From: Actinomycetes bacterium
Lineage (GTDB): Bacteria; Actinomycetota; Actinomycetes; Mycobacteriales; Mycobacteriaceae
NCBI GenBank assembly: GCA_023461275.1
Contig: JAEYMI010000013.1
Location: 171,500-235,499 of the forward strand
Direction of reading: 5' to 3'
DNA length: 64,000 nucleotides
The notes under the pieces were generated by a model. It did not search any database, was not told the DNA's origin, and was given only the letters and a program-made list of their open reading frames with translations. How positions within the stretch are numbered: the stretch's first letter is position 1; every line of letters starts with the position of its first letter. This document shows positions 15,821 through 25,151 of this stretch, in pieces. Both the position numbers and the translations under genes were made by a program.

Positions 15821-16759
15821 TCAGGGCAGCGGGTACCGGACGCCGGTCAGCTTTTCGGCGAGCCGCCACAGGCGTTCGCCGAGCGCGACGTCGTACATCT
15901 GTCGCGAACCGAGCACCGGCACGGGTGGCCCGGCGAACTCCAAACGGCCTGCGGGACCGAAGTATTGGCCGCCGAAGGCGCCGGGATCGGTGGCTGCGCG
16001 CACCGATGGCAGGGCGCCGGCGGGCGGGTCCATGATGAACGAACGTCGTAGCCAGCGCAGCGACGGCGTGGTGAACAGCCATTGCAACGTCGCGTGTTGG
16101 TCGCGCATGACACCGGAATGGGTGGACCCCGGATGCGCCGCCAGCGAGGCCGGGCGGGCACCGCCCTTGGCGATCCGGCGCTGCAACTCGACGGCGAACA
16201 CCAACTCGGCCAGCTTCGAGCGCGCATATGCGGCCGACGACGAGAACCTGCGGTCCATGGCGATGTCGTCGAACCTGATCTTCCCGGCACGATGTGCCAT
16301 CGACCCGACCGTGACGATCCGCGGGTCGCGCGCGGCGGCGAGTGCGTCGAAGAGCAGTCCGGTCAGGGCGAAATGTCCGAGGAAGTTGGTGCCGAAATCC
16401 ATCTCGAAGCCGTCGACGGTCAGTTCACGTTCGCGGCGCATCAGCCCCGCATTGTTGATCAGTATGTCGATGGCGGGATAGCGGCCGCCCAGTGTGTCGG
16501 CAGCGGCCCGTACCGACGCCAGATCGCTCAGGTCGAGGGTGACGACCTCCACTCGGGCACCGGGAGCGTCGTCGATGATGACCCGCCGGGCCTGCTGCGC
16601 TGCGTCGGCTTTACGGCAGGCCAGGACGACGGTGGCGTCGAGATGCGCGAGATGGATCGCGGTGGCCAAGCCTATTCCGGAGTTGGCGCCGGTCACCACG
16701 GCTACCCGCCCAGCCTGCGACGGCGCGTCCGACACCGTCCACCCGCCCTTGGACGACAC
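15821..16759 (-). CDS. Short-chain dehydrogenase (retinol-dehydrogenase-like)
   Basis: A 312-residue classical SDR: TGANSGIG cofactor loop (24-31), NNAGL, and the catalytic YARSK (Tyr-x3-Lys). The sequence order MAHRAGKIRFDD..AYARSKLAELVFAVELQRR resembles the WW-domain oxidoreductase/retinol dehydrogenase-like group, which often acts on hydrophobic substrates. The start at 16759 gives eleven extra residues before GRVAVVTGAN; a GTG at 16735 is a possible alternative. It is divergent from the lipoprotein esterase at 16818 with only 58 bp between starts. Confidence 0.88.
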   Translation of the reverse strand: MSSKGGWTVSDAPSQAGRVAVVTGANSGIGLATAIHLAHLDATVVLACRKADAAQQARRVIIDDAPGARVEVVTLDLSDLASVRAAADTLGGRYPAIDILINNAGLMRRERELTVDGFEMDFGTNFLGHFALTGLLFDALAAARDPRIVTVGSMAHRAGKIRFDDIAMDRRFSSSAAYARSKLAELVFAVELQRRIAKGGARPASLAAHPGSTHSGVMRDQHATLQWLFTTPSLRWLRRSFIMDPPAGALPSVRAATDPGAFGGQYFGPAGRLEFAGPPVPVLGSRQMYDVALGERLWRLAEKLTGVRYPLP

Positions 16760-16817
16760 GCCCCACCTCCGCTTTTCGGGTTGGCATTACCGCGCAACAG
16801 CTATGACTATAGGGGCA

Positions 16818-17849
16818 ATGTGGAAGCGCGAACTGTCGTCACCGCGAGCCCGAACGCGGGCCGCGGCAATGCTGCTCGCCGCGACGATGATCGCGGCGAG
16901 CGCTGTCGGCTGCTCCCCGGACGACCACCACGGCGCGGCGCCGGTGACCACTGCCGCGCCGCAGCCACACCGCGATGCCCCCGAAGCCGCGTTGAGCACA
17001 CTGCGCGCCATCCCGCAGGACGCCGATATCACCGTGCGCCGCTACCATTATGCGACCCGCGGCTCGGTCGATCCGCATCAGAACTGGATGGACCTCTACC
17101 TTCCCGCCACAGCCAAAAATGCTGTCACGCAACCACATTCGACGCCTCTGGTGGTTCTGATCCATGGTGGATCGTGGACGAACCGGGTGGGCGCGTCGTC
17201 GATGGCGTCGTTCGCGCGGCACCTCACCGAACGCGGGCTGGCCGTGCTCAACGTCGAATACCGTCGAGTCGGTGGTGGGGGCGGCTGGCCGACGACGTTC
17301 ACCGACGTGGCCGCCGCACTGGACACCGTTCCCGACATCGAACATGCTGTGCCGCAACTCAATCCGTCCAATGCCGTCGTCGTCGGGCATTCGGCCGGCG
17401 CCCAGTTGGCCGTGTGGGCCGGCACCCGGCAGCGACTCTCGCCCGGCGAGATCGGCGCCGGCGCGGTGTTCCGGCCCCGGCATGTCATCTCGCTGGCCGG
17501 CCCGCTCGACCTACGCCGCGCGGTATCGCTCGGCGACAAAGCCGTGGTGCGGGCGTTGGGCGGCACACCGAGGACCGTCGGCAGCCGGTATGCGATGGTC
17601 GATCCGATCGAGAACATCAGCCCCGATACTTCGGTGGTTGCCGTCGCAGGCACGGCCGATCGCATTGTGCCGCATGTGCTCTCCGAGGAGTATGTGCGGG
17701 CCGCGAAAGCGAAAGGGAGTGACGCGCGGGCAGTGATCCTGCCCGGCGCCACCCACACTTCCATCATCACGCCCGGAACGCAGGCCTACCGCGAGGTCGT
17801 CGAACTGATTGTGCGCGAAACGGTTGACGCGCACGCGAACCAGCCCTGA
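16818..17849 (+). CDS. Lipoprotein alpha/beta hydrolase (esterase), paralogue A
   Basis: A 343-residue exported lipoprotein with lipobox ASAVGC. The hydrolase domain has the oxyanion motif VVLIHGGSW, the nucleophile elbow GHSAG, an aspartate in AGTADRIVPH and the histidine in GATHTSII, so the triad is complete. It resembles the hormone-sensitive-lipase/carboxylesterase branch. The ATG at 16818 has AGGGG five bases upstream. A clear paralogue sits at 25152-26135, sharing long runs such as LNVEYRRVG.GGGWPTTF and the GGTP..V..RY segment. Confidence 0.88.
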   Translation: MWKRELSSPRARTRAAAMLLAATMIAASAVGCSPDDHHGAAPVTTAAPQPHRDAPEAALSTLRAIPQDADITVRRYHYATRGSVDPHQNWMDLYLPATAKNAVTQPHSTPLVVLIHGGSWTNRVGASSMASFARHLTERGLAVLNVEYRRVGGGGGWPTTFTDVAAALDTVPDIEHAVPQLNPSNAVVVGHSAGAQLAVWAGTRQRLSPGEIGAGAVFRPRHVISLAGPLDLRRAVSLGDKAVVRALGGTPRTVGSRYAMVDPIENISPDTSVVAVAGTADRIVPHVLSEEYVRAAKAKGSDARAVILPGATHTSIITPGTQAYREVVELIVRETVDAHANQP

Positions 17850-17863
17850 GCCGCCCCCAGAAA

Positions 17864-17937
17864 CGGTTCTTCCGCGTCGAACTCGGCGTTCCGGCACCTG
17901 CACGTGCCGGACGATCGAACTCGACGCGGAAGAACCG
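17864..17937. repeat. 70-bp palindromic element, copy 2
   Basis: Perfect outer arms of 17 bp (CGGTTCTTCCGCGTCGA and its complement) enclose an inner stem CCGGCAC/GTGCCGG. The 70 bp at 17866-17935 match copy 1 (6237-6306) at 63 positions, counted by eye. It lies between convergent genes, 15 bases after the esterase stop, so it could terminate both. Confidence 0.88.
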
Positions 17938-17969
17938 ATCAGCTAACGATCACTCAACCCCGAGCGGGA

Positions 17970-19340
17970 CTAGCTCGACGCGCCGACCTTCGCCCGCGGC
18001 GCAGCGCTGAACTCCCCTGCCGGAGCGAACTTTCCGAGCACATCATCTGCCGGCTCCCCGGCGACGGCACCGATGAATCCGACGACGTCGTCCCGGTTCT
18101 CCAGTGTGAGAAGCGGATTGGGGTCCGAGAGGAGCCCGAACAGCGCCGACGCGACGTCGGTGTTGACCGCGGCCGCCGGGAAGGACAGTTCCAGATGCTC
18201 TGAGTAGTCGGGGTCGCCGAGGTAGAGGCGGGTGACCTCGACGGCGGCCTTACCCCTTCGCTCCCAATGCTTTTCGAATTCCTGCTGGAGCCAGTCCGCG
18301 GTGAACGGGCCCTCGTGCGCGGCGGCGGCCTTGACCAGCTCGGCCACCTGGATCAGGGTGTTCTGCGCACCCTGCCCGGCCACCGGGTCGACGGCGATCG
18401 CGGTGTCACCGATCGCGGCCACGGCGTGTCCACCGCTGGTGGTGGCGACCGCTTGGCGCACGGTCGGGGTGACCGCACCGGTCAGCCACGCGTACGGATC
18501 GGATTCGATGACCCGCAGGCTCTCGACGACCGGCGCGTCCTCGGGGAAGTACTCGTCGAAGATGTCGACGATGACCTGGCGTGCGGTGTGCGCGTCGGAG
18601 ACGGCGTCGATCTTGGGAGCCCAGGCACCGTCGGGCTTGGCGAAGACGATGAATGACCAGGTGGCGCCGGCGTCCTTGTGCAGGAACGGTCCGACGAACA
18701 GTTCACCGTTCTCGCTGTCGAGGTTGAACAGCGAATTGTCGGCGCCGCCGTGACTGCGGTAGCCGAAGGCCTCGGGCGTGTGGTCGACGCCCTCGAGGGT
18801 CACCTGCAGCAGCCGACGCTGCGGCTCGCGGTAGTGCGAGCGCGACTCGTCGACGGGGAACAAGCTGGTCAAGCCACCTTTTCCGGTGGCGACCAGAGTC
18901 AGGTCGTGCGAGGCGGCGATCTCGTCGGCGCCGTCGAGATCGACCGACCGCACCTCGAAACGTCCACCACGGTCGAGGAAGCGCGCCAGGCGGTCGTCGG
19001 CGCGCAGACGCAGGTCGACGGCCTGCGCGACGTAGTTGAAGTCGGGGTTGAATTCCAGGACGCGCGCGCGTTCGTCGCCGGCGCCGGAGTAGAGGCGGGT
19101 ACTGATACCGGTGGTGTTGCCGACCTCGTAGAGGTCTTCGATGATCTGGGCATCCCAGTCCCGCGAGGCACCGAACAGCACGCCGACGCCGGTGGGCGGA
19201 ACCTTGTCGCGCAACGCTTCCCGGTCGCGGTCGCTGTAGAGCGTGACGTCGAATCCGGCATCGATGAAGCCGAGTGCGGCGCTGGTGCCCGCCAGCCCGG
19301 CACCGATGATCGCGACCGACCGCTTGTTGTCCTGTCCCAT
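17970..19340 (-). CDS. Styrene/indole monooxygenase-like FAD protein (StyA type)
   Basis: A 456-residue flavoprotein with the FAD-binding GAGLAGTSAALGFIDAG at 14-30, the second conserved strand region around GDTAIAVDPVAGQGAQNTLIQVAELV, and the StyA-type helix TADWLQQEFEKHWERRGKAAVEVTRLYLG. Such enzymes epoxidise styrene or indole using FADH2 from a separate reductase. No StyB-type reductase is fused or adjacent, so it must use a reductase from elsewhere. The ATG at 19340 begins directly at the Rossmann strand. Monocistronic; palindromic copy 2 lies just after its stop. Confidence 0.82.
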   Translation of the reverse strand: MGQDNKRSVAIIGAGLAGTSAALGFIDAGFDVTLYSDRDREALRDKVPPTGVGVLFGASRDWDAQIIEDLYEVGNTTGISTRLYSGAGDERARVLEFNPDFNYVAQAVDLRLRADDRLARFLDRGGRFEVRSVDLDGADEIAASHDLTLVATGKGGLTSLFPVDESRSHYREPQRRLLQVTLEGVDHTPEAFGYRSHGGADNSLFNLDSENGELFVGPFLHKDAGATWSFIVFAKPDGAWAPKIDAVSDAHTARQVIVDIFDEYFPEDAPVVESLRVIESDPYAWLTGAVTPTVRQAVATTSGGHAVAAIGDTAIAVDPVAGQGAQNTLIQVAELVKAAAAHEGPFTADWLQQEFEKHWERRGKAAVEVTRLYLGDPDYSEHLELSFPAAAVNTDVASALFGLLSDPNPLLTLENRDDVVGFIGAVAGEPADDVLGKFAPAGEFSAAPRAKVGASS

Positions 19341-19457
19341 ACCTCTTGCCCTTCGTTGAAGTTCATCTCGACGGGGTGTCGTCGAATCCGTGCAGTGCTG
19401 CCCGAAGGCTGCCTGCCCGGATGAACCTCCGACAGGGTTACGCGCGGCGCGCACAAA

Positions 19458-20168
19458 TCAATCGGTGAGGGCGCTACAGCAGTCGCAGCCGTCCGGCTCG
19501 CCGTCGGCCGGGCGAAAGCCGGGTGCGCAGCAGGCGTCGCCTTTCCATGCGTTGACGCCTTCGCGGATCGCGATCGCGGCGATCACCAGGGCTGCGATCG
19601 GATCTGCCCACGACCAGCCGAGGGTGCTGTTGAGGACCAGCCCGATCAGCAGCACCGCCGAGAGGCAGGTGCACAGCAGGGTCTGCTTCGAGTCGGCGAC
19701 CGCGCTGAGCGAGCCGAGCTCACGACCGGCCCGACGTTCGGCCCACGACAGCACCGGCATGATCATCAAACTCGCTGCCGCCAAGGCGATTCCGATCGAC
19801 GAGTGACTGGCCGGCGCGCCGAGGCCGAACAGTGCGCGGATCGAGTCGACGCCCACGTAGGCCGCCAGCGCGAAGAACGAGAACGCGATGATCCGCAGCG
19901 CCACCTTCTCGCGACGTTCCGGATCCGCACCAGCGAACTGCCACGCAACCGCGGCCGCCGAGGACACCTCGATGACCGAATCCAGACCGAAGCCGATCAA
20001 CGCCGACGACGAGACGCGCGTTCCCTCACTGATCGCGATCACGGCCTCGATCACGTTGTAGGTGATGGTTGCCGCGACGAACCAGCGGATTCGACGCTGC
20101 AACACCTCCCGACGTGCCGGGTCCACGCTCGAGCGGCCTATCGACGGCAGGCCCAACTCGGCGGACAT
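19458..20168 (-). CDS. Cation diffusion facilitator-type metal exporter
   Basis: A 236-residue membrane protein with about six transmembrane segments (first near FVAATITYNVIEAVIAI). ALIGFGLDSVIEVSSAA and ADPIAALVIAAIAIREG are the CDF metal-site helices with their Asp/Glu residues. The C-terminus ends in a Cys-rich tail (GDACCAPGF...GCDCCSALTD) in place of the usual cytosolic domain, suggesting a thiophilic or soft metal. Its ATG overlaps the stop of the ArsR gene by one base (TGATG), so regulator and exporter form one operon. Confidence 0.85.
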   Translation of the reverse strand: MSAELGLPSIGRSSVDPARREVLQRRIRWFVAATITYNVIEAVIAISEGTRVSSSALIGFGLDSVIEVSSAAAVAWQFAGADPERREKVALRIIAFSFFALAAYVGVDSIRALFGLGAPASHSSIGIALAAASLMIMPVLSWAERRAGRELGSLSAVADSKQTLLCTCLSAVLLIGLVLNSTLGWSWADPIAALVIAAIAIREGVNAWKGDACCAPGFRPADGEPDGCDCCSALTD

Positions 20169-20503
20169 CAGCAGCACCCGTGCTCGTCGGACGTCGAGCA
20201 GCACGCCGGATCGACCGCGAGCACCAATCCGAGCAAGTCGTCCAAGGCATGGGCGATTCTGTTGTCGCTCAGCTCATATCGAGTGCGACGACCCTGCGGA
20301 ACCGCAACAACCAGACCACATCCCCGCAGGCAGGCGAGATGATTCGACAACACTTGGCGCGATACTCCGATCGCCTCGGCCAACTCCGCGGGGTACGCAC
20401 CGCCGACGCGTAGCCGCAACAACACCTGCGTGCGCGTCGAATCCGACAACGCGTACCCGAACCTCGTCAGCGCATCACGCTGACCCACCGCGACCGTCTC
20501 CAT
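20168..20503 (-). CDS. ArsR/SmtB-family metal-sensing repressor
   Basis: A 111-residue winged-helix repressor. The DNA-recognition part is GGAYPAELAEAIGVSRQVLSNHLACLRGCGLVVAVPQGRRTRYEL, and the C-terminus carries Cys-rich metal ligands (DPACCSTSDEHGCC) beside Cys residues in the recognition region. Metal binding should release it from DNA and induce the exporter encoded directly downstream. The ATG at 20503 is nine bases from a strong palindrome (20515-20537) that would cover its own promoter. Confidence 0.88.
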   Translation of the reverse strand: METVAVGQRDALTRFGYALSDSTRTQVLLRLRVGGAYPAELAEAIGVSRQVLSNHLACLRGCGLVVAVPQGRRTRYELSDNRIAHALDDLLGLVLAVDPACCSTSDEHGCC

Positions 20504-20514
20504 GCGTGTGACAG

Positions 20515-20537
20515 TACAGAACTTTCTGTATTCAGAA
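20515..20537. promoter_or_regulatory. Palindromic ArsR operator
   Basis: TACAGAACTTTCTGTA (20515-20530) is a perfect 7-2-7 inverted repeat, and TTCTG-TATT-CAGAA (20524-20537) overlaps it as a second one. It is an AT-rich island in a GC-rich genome directly before the ArsR start, as expected for autoregulation. Confidence 0.65.
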
Positions 20538-20610
20538 AACCCTGTACCAAGCACCTGCCCGCGATGCGCGTACCCATCCACTGAGCGTCGCGAAGTACCA
20601 TCTATCCCCA

Positions 20611-22791
20611 ATGAGCCAGACCCTTTCCGACGCCGGTCCCGCGCGGCCCAACGAGGATGCCGCCACCGGCTATACGTCGAGCTACCGCCACGACCTCGAC
20701 GGATTGCGTGGCATCGCGATCGCGCTGGTCGCGGTCTTCCACGTCTGGTTCGGCCGGGTCTCCGGCGGTGTCGATGTCTTCCTCACCCTGTCGGGCTACT
20801 TCTTCGTCGCGTCGCTGCTCAAGCATGTGATCGCCACCGGCGGGCCGAGCTCGTCGTGGAAGACGGCGGTCAATCCGTGGCCGCGCCTGTGGCGTCTGCT
20901 GCGTCGTCTGCTGCCGGCATTGCTGATGGTGCTCGCGGTGATCACCGCGATGATCGCGCTGGTCATGCCCAAGACGCGCTGGGGGCCGCTGGGATCCGAG
21001 GTGCAGGCCAGCGCGCTGTACTACCAGAACTGGCACCTTGCGTTCGACTCGCAGGACTACCAGGCCGCCGACTCGGCAAACAGCCCGATGCAGCACCTGT
21101 GGTCGATGTCGATGCAAGGACAGTTCTTCCTCGCAACCCTGCTCTGCGCACTACTCCTGGGCGGCATCCTCAAGGCATTGGCCTTGCGCTGGACGGTGTT
21201 CCGGACGCCGTCGACGGTCCGGTGGATCGTCGGCGCGGCGATCGGGGGCGTCGCGGTGGCGTCGTTCGCGTGGGCCAACTGGCGTCACGGCATCAACCAG
21301 CCGTTCACCTACTACGACACCGTTGCGCGACTCTGGGAGCCGCTGGCCGGCGGCCTGCTGGCGGTGCTGATCCCGCAACGGCTGGCGCGTGACGAGCCTG
21401 CGCGAGCATCTCGGTTCGCGATGCCGGCCGGCGCGCGCGACGCCGTCGGCGTCATCGCGCTGGTGCTGATCGTGACGTGCGGCTGGTGGATCAACGGCGT
21501 GGCGCAGTATCCGGCGGCGTGGGCGCTGGTGCCCGTCGGTGCGACGCTCGCGCTGATCTGGATCGGTGCACCATCGTCGGCCCGGCCGGGTTCGGCGGCC
21601 ACCGCTGACCGCGGCGTGGTCAGCCGCGCGCTGGCCCATCGACGCCTGGTGTGGCTGGGTTCGGTGGCCTACGCCCTCTACCTGTGGCACTGGCCGCTGC
21701 TCATCTTCTACCTGGCGTGGCGCTATCAGGACGACGTGAACTGGTTCGAGGGCACGCTGATCCTGGCAGTGTCGCTGTTGTTGGCCTGGGCCACAACGAC
21801 ATTCGTCGAGGCGCCGCTGCGGTCGTCGTCGGGTGGCGGGTTTTCGCGCACCTATCGTCGAATCCTGTTGGTGCTGTTGATCATCGCGACCGCGATCAGC
21901 GCCACGACGGTCGTCATGTGGCAGCGCACCGCGGCCAATGCCACGGTCAACACCGCGAATCTGGACCCGCGGCTCTACCCGGGCGCCCGCGCGCTGCTCG
22001 ACGGAGCACCCGTGCCGAAGGTCGGGGCACAGCCGAGTCCTGAAGTGGTGGACAAGGATTGGCCCATCACGTCGTACGACTCGATCATCAGCGGCTGGAA
22101 GGACCCGTCGATCAAGGTCGGCGTCTACGGCGACCCGAACGCCACCCGCACCGTCGCACTGGTCGGCGGCTCGCACGCCGAGTACTGGATCACCGCCCTC
22201 GACGCGATCGGCAAACAGCGCGGCTTCAAGGTCACCACCTATCTCAAGGTGGGGTGCGCGCTGACCACCAGCCACGTGTTCACCTGGTTCGGCCAGAAGT
22301 ACTACCAGTGCAACGACTGGTCACGCCGCGTGATGGACCGCCTCGCCGTCGACAAACCCGACGTGGTGTTCACCAACAGCACCCGTCCCGTCGAGAACGG
22401 GCCCGGCGACTTCGTGCCGACCGACTACACCGACATCTTCGACCAGTTCCGCGACCGCGGTCAGCGGGTCGTCGCCGTCCGCGACAATCCGTGGGCACAC
22501 GGCAAGCTCAAACCGCCGGAATGCCTGGCCGAGGGCAACAAACCGCAGGTGTGCGGGGTGCCGCGCGATCTGGCGATGGCGCCGGTCGATCCGGCACGCG
22601 CGATCGCACCGCAGTATCCCAACATCTCGTTCCTGGACTTCACCGACGGCATGTGCACGCCGACGTACTGCTCGGCCGTCGTGGGCAACATCCTGGTCTG
22701 GCACGATTTTCACCATCTGTCGGCGACTTTTGTGCGCAGCCTCACACCGGCCCTCGACGCGGAGTTGCAGAAGTCGCTCCACTGGTGGTGA
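20611..22791 (+). CDS. Acyltransferase-3 membrane protein with C-terminal SGNH domain
   Basis: A 726-residue protein of the OafA type, which O-acylates cell-surface polysaccharides. The N-terminal half has about ten transmembrane helices, opening with YRHDLDGLRGIAIALVAVFHVWF (the usual R..D.LRG..... H motif) and LTLSGYFF. The C-terminal half (about 470-726) is an extracytoplasmic SGNH-hydrolase-like domain with GGSHAEYWI (block I) and WHDFHHLS (catalytic Asp/His block V). The acceptor is probably an envelope glycan; which one is not evident. A second acyltransferase-3 gene follows at 22973. Confidence 0.88.
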   Translation: MSQTLSDAGPARPNEDAATGYTSSYRHDLDGLRGIAIALVAVFHVWFGRVSGGVDVFLTLSGYFFVASLLKHVIATGGPSSSWKTAVNPWPRLWRLLRRLLPALLMVLAVITAMIALVMPKTRWGPLGSEVQASALYYQNWHLAFDSQDYQAADSANSPMQHLWSMSMQGQFFLATLLCALLLGGILKALALRWTVFRTPSTVRWIVGAAIGGVAVASFAWANWRHGINQPFTYYDTVARLWEPLAGGLLAVLIPQRLARDEPARASRFAMPAGARDAVGVIALVLIVTCGWWINGVAQYPAAWALVPVGATLALIWIGAPSSARPGSAATADRGVVSRALAHRRLVWLGSVAYALYLWHWPLLIFYLAWRYQDDVNWFEGTLILAVSLLLAWATTTFVEAPLRSSSGGGFSRTYRRILLVLLIIATAISATTVVMWQRTAANATVNTANLDPRLYPGARALLDGAPVPKVGAQPSPEVVDKDWPITSYDSIISGWKDPSIKVGVYGDPNATRTVALVGGSHAEYWITALDAIGKQRGFKVTTYLKVGCALTTSHVFTWFGQKYYQCNDWSRRVMDRLAVDKPDVVFTNSTRPVENGPGDFVPTDYTDIFDQFRDRGQRVVAVRDNPWAHGKLKPPECLAEGNKPQVCGVPRDLAMAPVDPARAIAPQYPNISFLDFTDGMCTPTYCSAVVGNILVWHDFHHLSATFVRSLTPALDAELQKSLHWW

Positions 22792-22972
22792 ACGGCTGGC
22801 GAACAGCACATTTCGGGCAGCCCCCAGACGTCGTGAGTCGCAGGTCAACGACCGCACCGGGTTCGGCTCACAGGTAGTGCCAAGCCTTCATTGTTACCCT
22901 GGGGTCCATTCCGGGGGCGGTTTGTGATCACCCCGACGACAACCATCGACCTGGGCAGGTGAACGAGCGGCA

Positions 22973-24181
22973 ATGGCGACTGCAGTGGATACGACGGTCG
23001 ATCGCAGACCGATCACCGCGGTCCGCGAACGTACCCGCCGGGTCTACCTGCATCACCTCGACCTGATCCGCGCGACCACTTTCTCGCTGGTCATCTTCGT
23101 GCACTGCCTGACCCAGACCACCGACGAGTGGGACAGCGTCGGCGTCAACACCACCACCCTGCTGCTGCACTTCACGCGCAACACATTCTTCGCGTTGACC
23201 GGCTTCGTGCTGATGTACCAGAACTACGACAAGCGCGACTTCTCGACGCTGGAGTTCTGGCGTAAACGCATCAAGCTGGTGATCTTCCCGTACCTCATCT
23301 GGTCGGCGATCTATTGGGTCGTCGAGGACATGTGGGCCAATGGTCGGCTCACCGAGGTGCCCTCCAGCCTCGGCGAGTTCGGGCACCTGCTGGTGTGGGG
23401 GCTGTCGGGTTTCCAGATGTACTTCCTCTTCGTGATGCTGCAGGTCTATCTGCTGTTCCCGGCGGTGCTGTGGCTGGTACGCGCCACCAGCGGCCACCAC
23501 ATGCTGCTGCTCGCGGGCAATGTCACGCTGCAGGTCGGCATCACCTACGCCATCACCCACTGGCAGCCGGTCGGCACGATCGGGAACTTCTGGTGGCACA
23601 ACTACGCCACGTTTGCGCCGTATCAGCTGTTCATCCTCTACGGCGCGGTGGCCGCGGTGCATCGGGACCGCATCGGGCAGTGGCTGCGCGGCAAGTCGAC
23701 GCTGCTGATCCTGGCCTTGATCGTCACGGGCGCGTTCGCCGTCGGCACCTACCTGTGGCGCGTGTGGGGCGATGGACAACGTCCCATCTACGCCAGCGCC
23801 GCCTTCCAGCCGACGCTCATCCCGTTCCTGCTGGTCGCGATCACCTGCCTGTACGCGGCGGCGCTGCACTGGGGCGAGAACTGGCGTGACTTCACTCCCG
23901 GTTTCGCGCGCGTGGTGTCGTATGCGTCGAATCGCTCGTTCAGCGTCTTCCTGGCCCACGTGCTGGTGCTGTTCTTCATCCTCAAGCCGCAGAAAGACGG
24001 ACAGCCGTGGCTGCTGGCGACCGTCGGGCAGCCGTGGGGCACCCTGCTGGCCTACATCAGCACCATCGCCGGGTCGCTGCTGCTGGTGGAAATCCTTCGA
24101 CGACTGCCAGGGTCGGCGTACCTGACCGGGCGTCCGCGGATCGCCTTGCCATGGGCACGCACCACCGTTCGTACCGCCTGA
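22973..24181 (+). CDS. Acyltransferase-3 membrane protein without SGNH domain
   Basis: A 402-residue polytopic protein. HHLDLIRATTFSLVIFVHCLTQ holds the family's early conserved His, and FFALTGFVLMYQNYDKRDFSTLEFWRKRIKLVIFPYLIWS matches the usual second region, including an FxxxR-type loop. About ten transmembrane helices are visible; there is no extra domain. It follows the SGNH-containing acyltransferase by 181 bp on the same strand and may modify a related envelope glycan or lipid. Confidence 0.85.
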   Translation: MATAVDTTVDRRPITAVRERTRRVYLHHLDLIRATTFSLVIFVHCLTQTTDEWDSVGVNTTTLLLHFTRNTFFALTGFVLMYQNYDKRDFSTLEFWRKRIKLVIFPYLIWSAIYWVVEDMWANGRLTEVPSSLGEFGHLLVWGLSGFQMYFLFVMLQVYLLFPAVLWLVRATSGHHMLLLAGNVTLQVGITYAITHWQPVGTIGNFWWHNYATFAPYQLFILYGAVAAVHRDRIGQWLRGKSTLLILALIVTGAFAVGTYLWRVWGDGQRPIYASAAFQPTLIPFLLVAITCLYAAALHWGENWRDFTPGFARVVSYASNRSFSVFLAHVLVLFFILKPQKDGQPWLLATVGQPWGTLLAYISTIAGSLLLVEILRRLPGSAYLTGRPRIALPWARTTVRTA

Positions 24182-24217
24182 CCGGTTCGTCGCGCCGGAT
24201 CAGTTGGTGCAACCGGA

Positions 24218-25129
24218 TCAGTTGGTCGCGCCGTTGATCACCGACGTGGTGATCAGTCCTTCTTCGATGCCCCACCGGGACGCGATCTGTTCCATCGCAC
24301 CGGAATCGATGAGACTCTGCACCGCCCCGCGGATGGCCGGACCCAGCGTGGACCCCTTGGCGACGACGAACGCGTAGGGGTCGGTGTCGAAGGCGTTGCC
24401 CGCGGTCACCAGCTTGCCGCCGGCGTTGCGGACCGCGAAGGCGGTGACCGGCGAATCCGCCGACACCGCATCGGCTTTGCCGGCGAGCACCGCGTCGACG
24501 GCAGCCTGCTGGCTGTCGGTGGTGATCACCTGAATGGGCTTGTCGCCCAAGGTGGAACACGCCTTGCTCTTGGCCGGCACCTCGGCGGTGGCCTGCACCG
24601 TCGCCTCCTGCACGGCGACGGTCAGCCCGCACGCGTTGTTGGGGTCGACAGATCCACCCGCCCGCTGCGCCCACTGGGTACCTGCCGCGAAGTACGTCAC
24701 CAAGTCGGCCTTGGACTCTCGCGCGAACGTGTCGAACAGCGCGCGGGCGCCGACGTCGAATCGTCCGTCGACGACGCCGGGAACGATCTGCCCGAACGGC
24801 ACCGACGTCACGGTGGTCCGCAGGCCCAGGATGGTCGCGACCTGGTTGATGACGTCGACGTCGAAGCCGACGACCTTGCCGTCGCGGACGAACTCGATCG
24901 GCGCGTTGTCGGGCGCGGTGGCCACCGTGAGCGTGCCGGTCTTCCGGATCGATTCCGGAACCTGTTCGGCGAGAGCCTGATTGACGGTGACCGCCGGTGC
25001 CGACGACGAGGTGGTGGCTGCGTTCGGCGTCGACGTGTCACTGTCGGAGCAGCCGGCCAGACCGGCACCGGCCGCGACTGTCAGCACAGCGACGCACAGC
25101 ATCCGCGAGACCGCAGTGGGAAGCCTCAT
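24218..25129 (-). CDS. Family-3 solute-binding lipoprotein (amino-acid type)
   Basis: A 303-residue lipoprotein with lipobox GLAGC. The binding protein domain begins RKTGTLTVATAPDNAPIEFVRDGKVVGFDVDVINQVATILG and has the hinge segment VVDGRFDVGARALFDTFARE, as in amino-acid-binding receptors. No permease or ATPase gene lies nearby, so it either serves a distant transporter or acts as a sensor. Start 25129 gives a good signal peptide; an upstream ATG at 25150 would overlap the preceding esterase gene. Confidence 0.85.
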   Translation of the reverse strand: MRLPTAVSRMLCVAVLTVAAGAGLAGCSDSDTSTPNAATTSSSAPAVTVNQALAEQVPESIRKTGTLTVATAPDNAPIEFVRDGKVVGFDVDVINQVATILGLRTTVTSVPFGQIVPGVVDGRFDVGARALFDTFARESKADLVTYFAAGTQWAQRAGGSVDPNNACGLTVAVQEATVQATAEVPAKSKACSTLGDKPIQVITTDSQQAAVDAVLAGKADAVSADSPVTAFAVRNAGGKLVTAGNAFDTDPYAFVVAKGSTLGPAIRGAVQSLIDSGAMEQIASRWGIEEGLITTSVINGATN

Positions 25130-25151
25130 CGTGCCCGGTACTCCCCTCATG

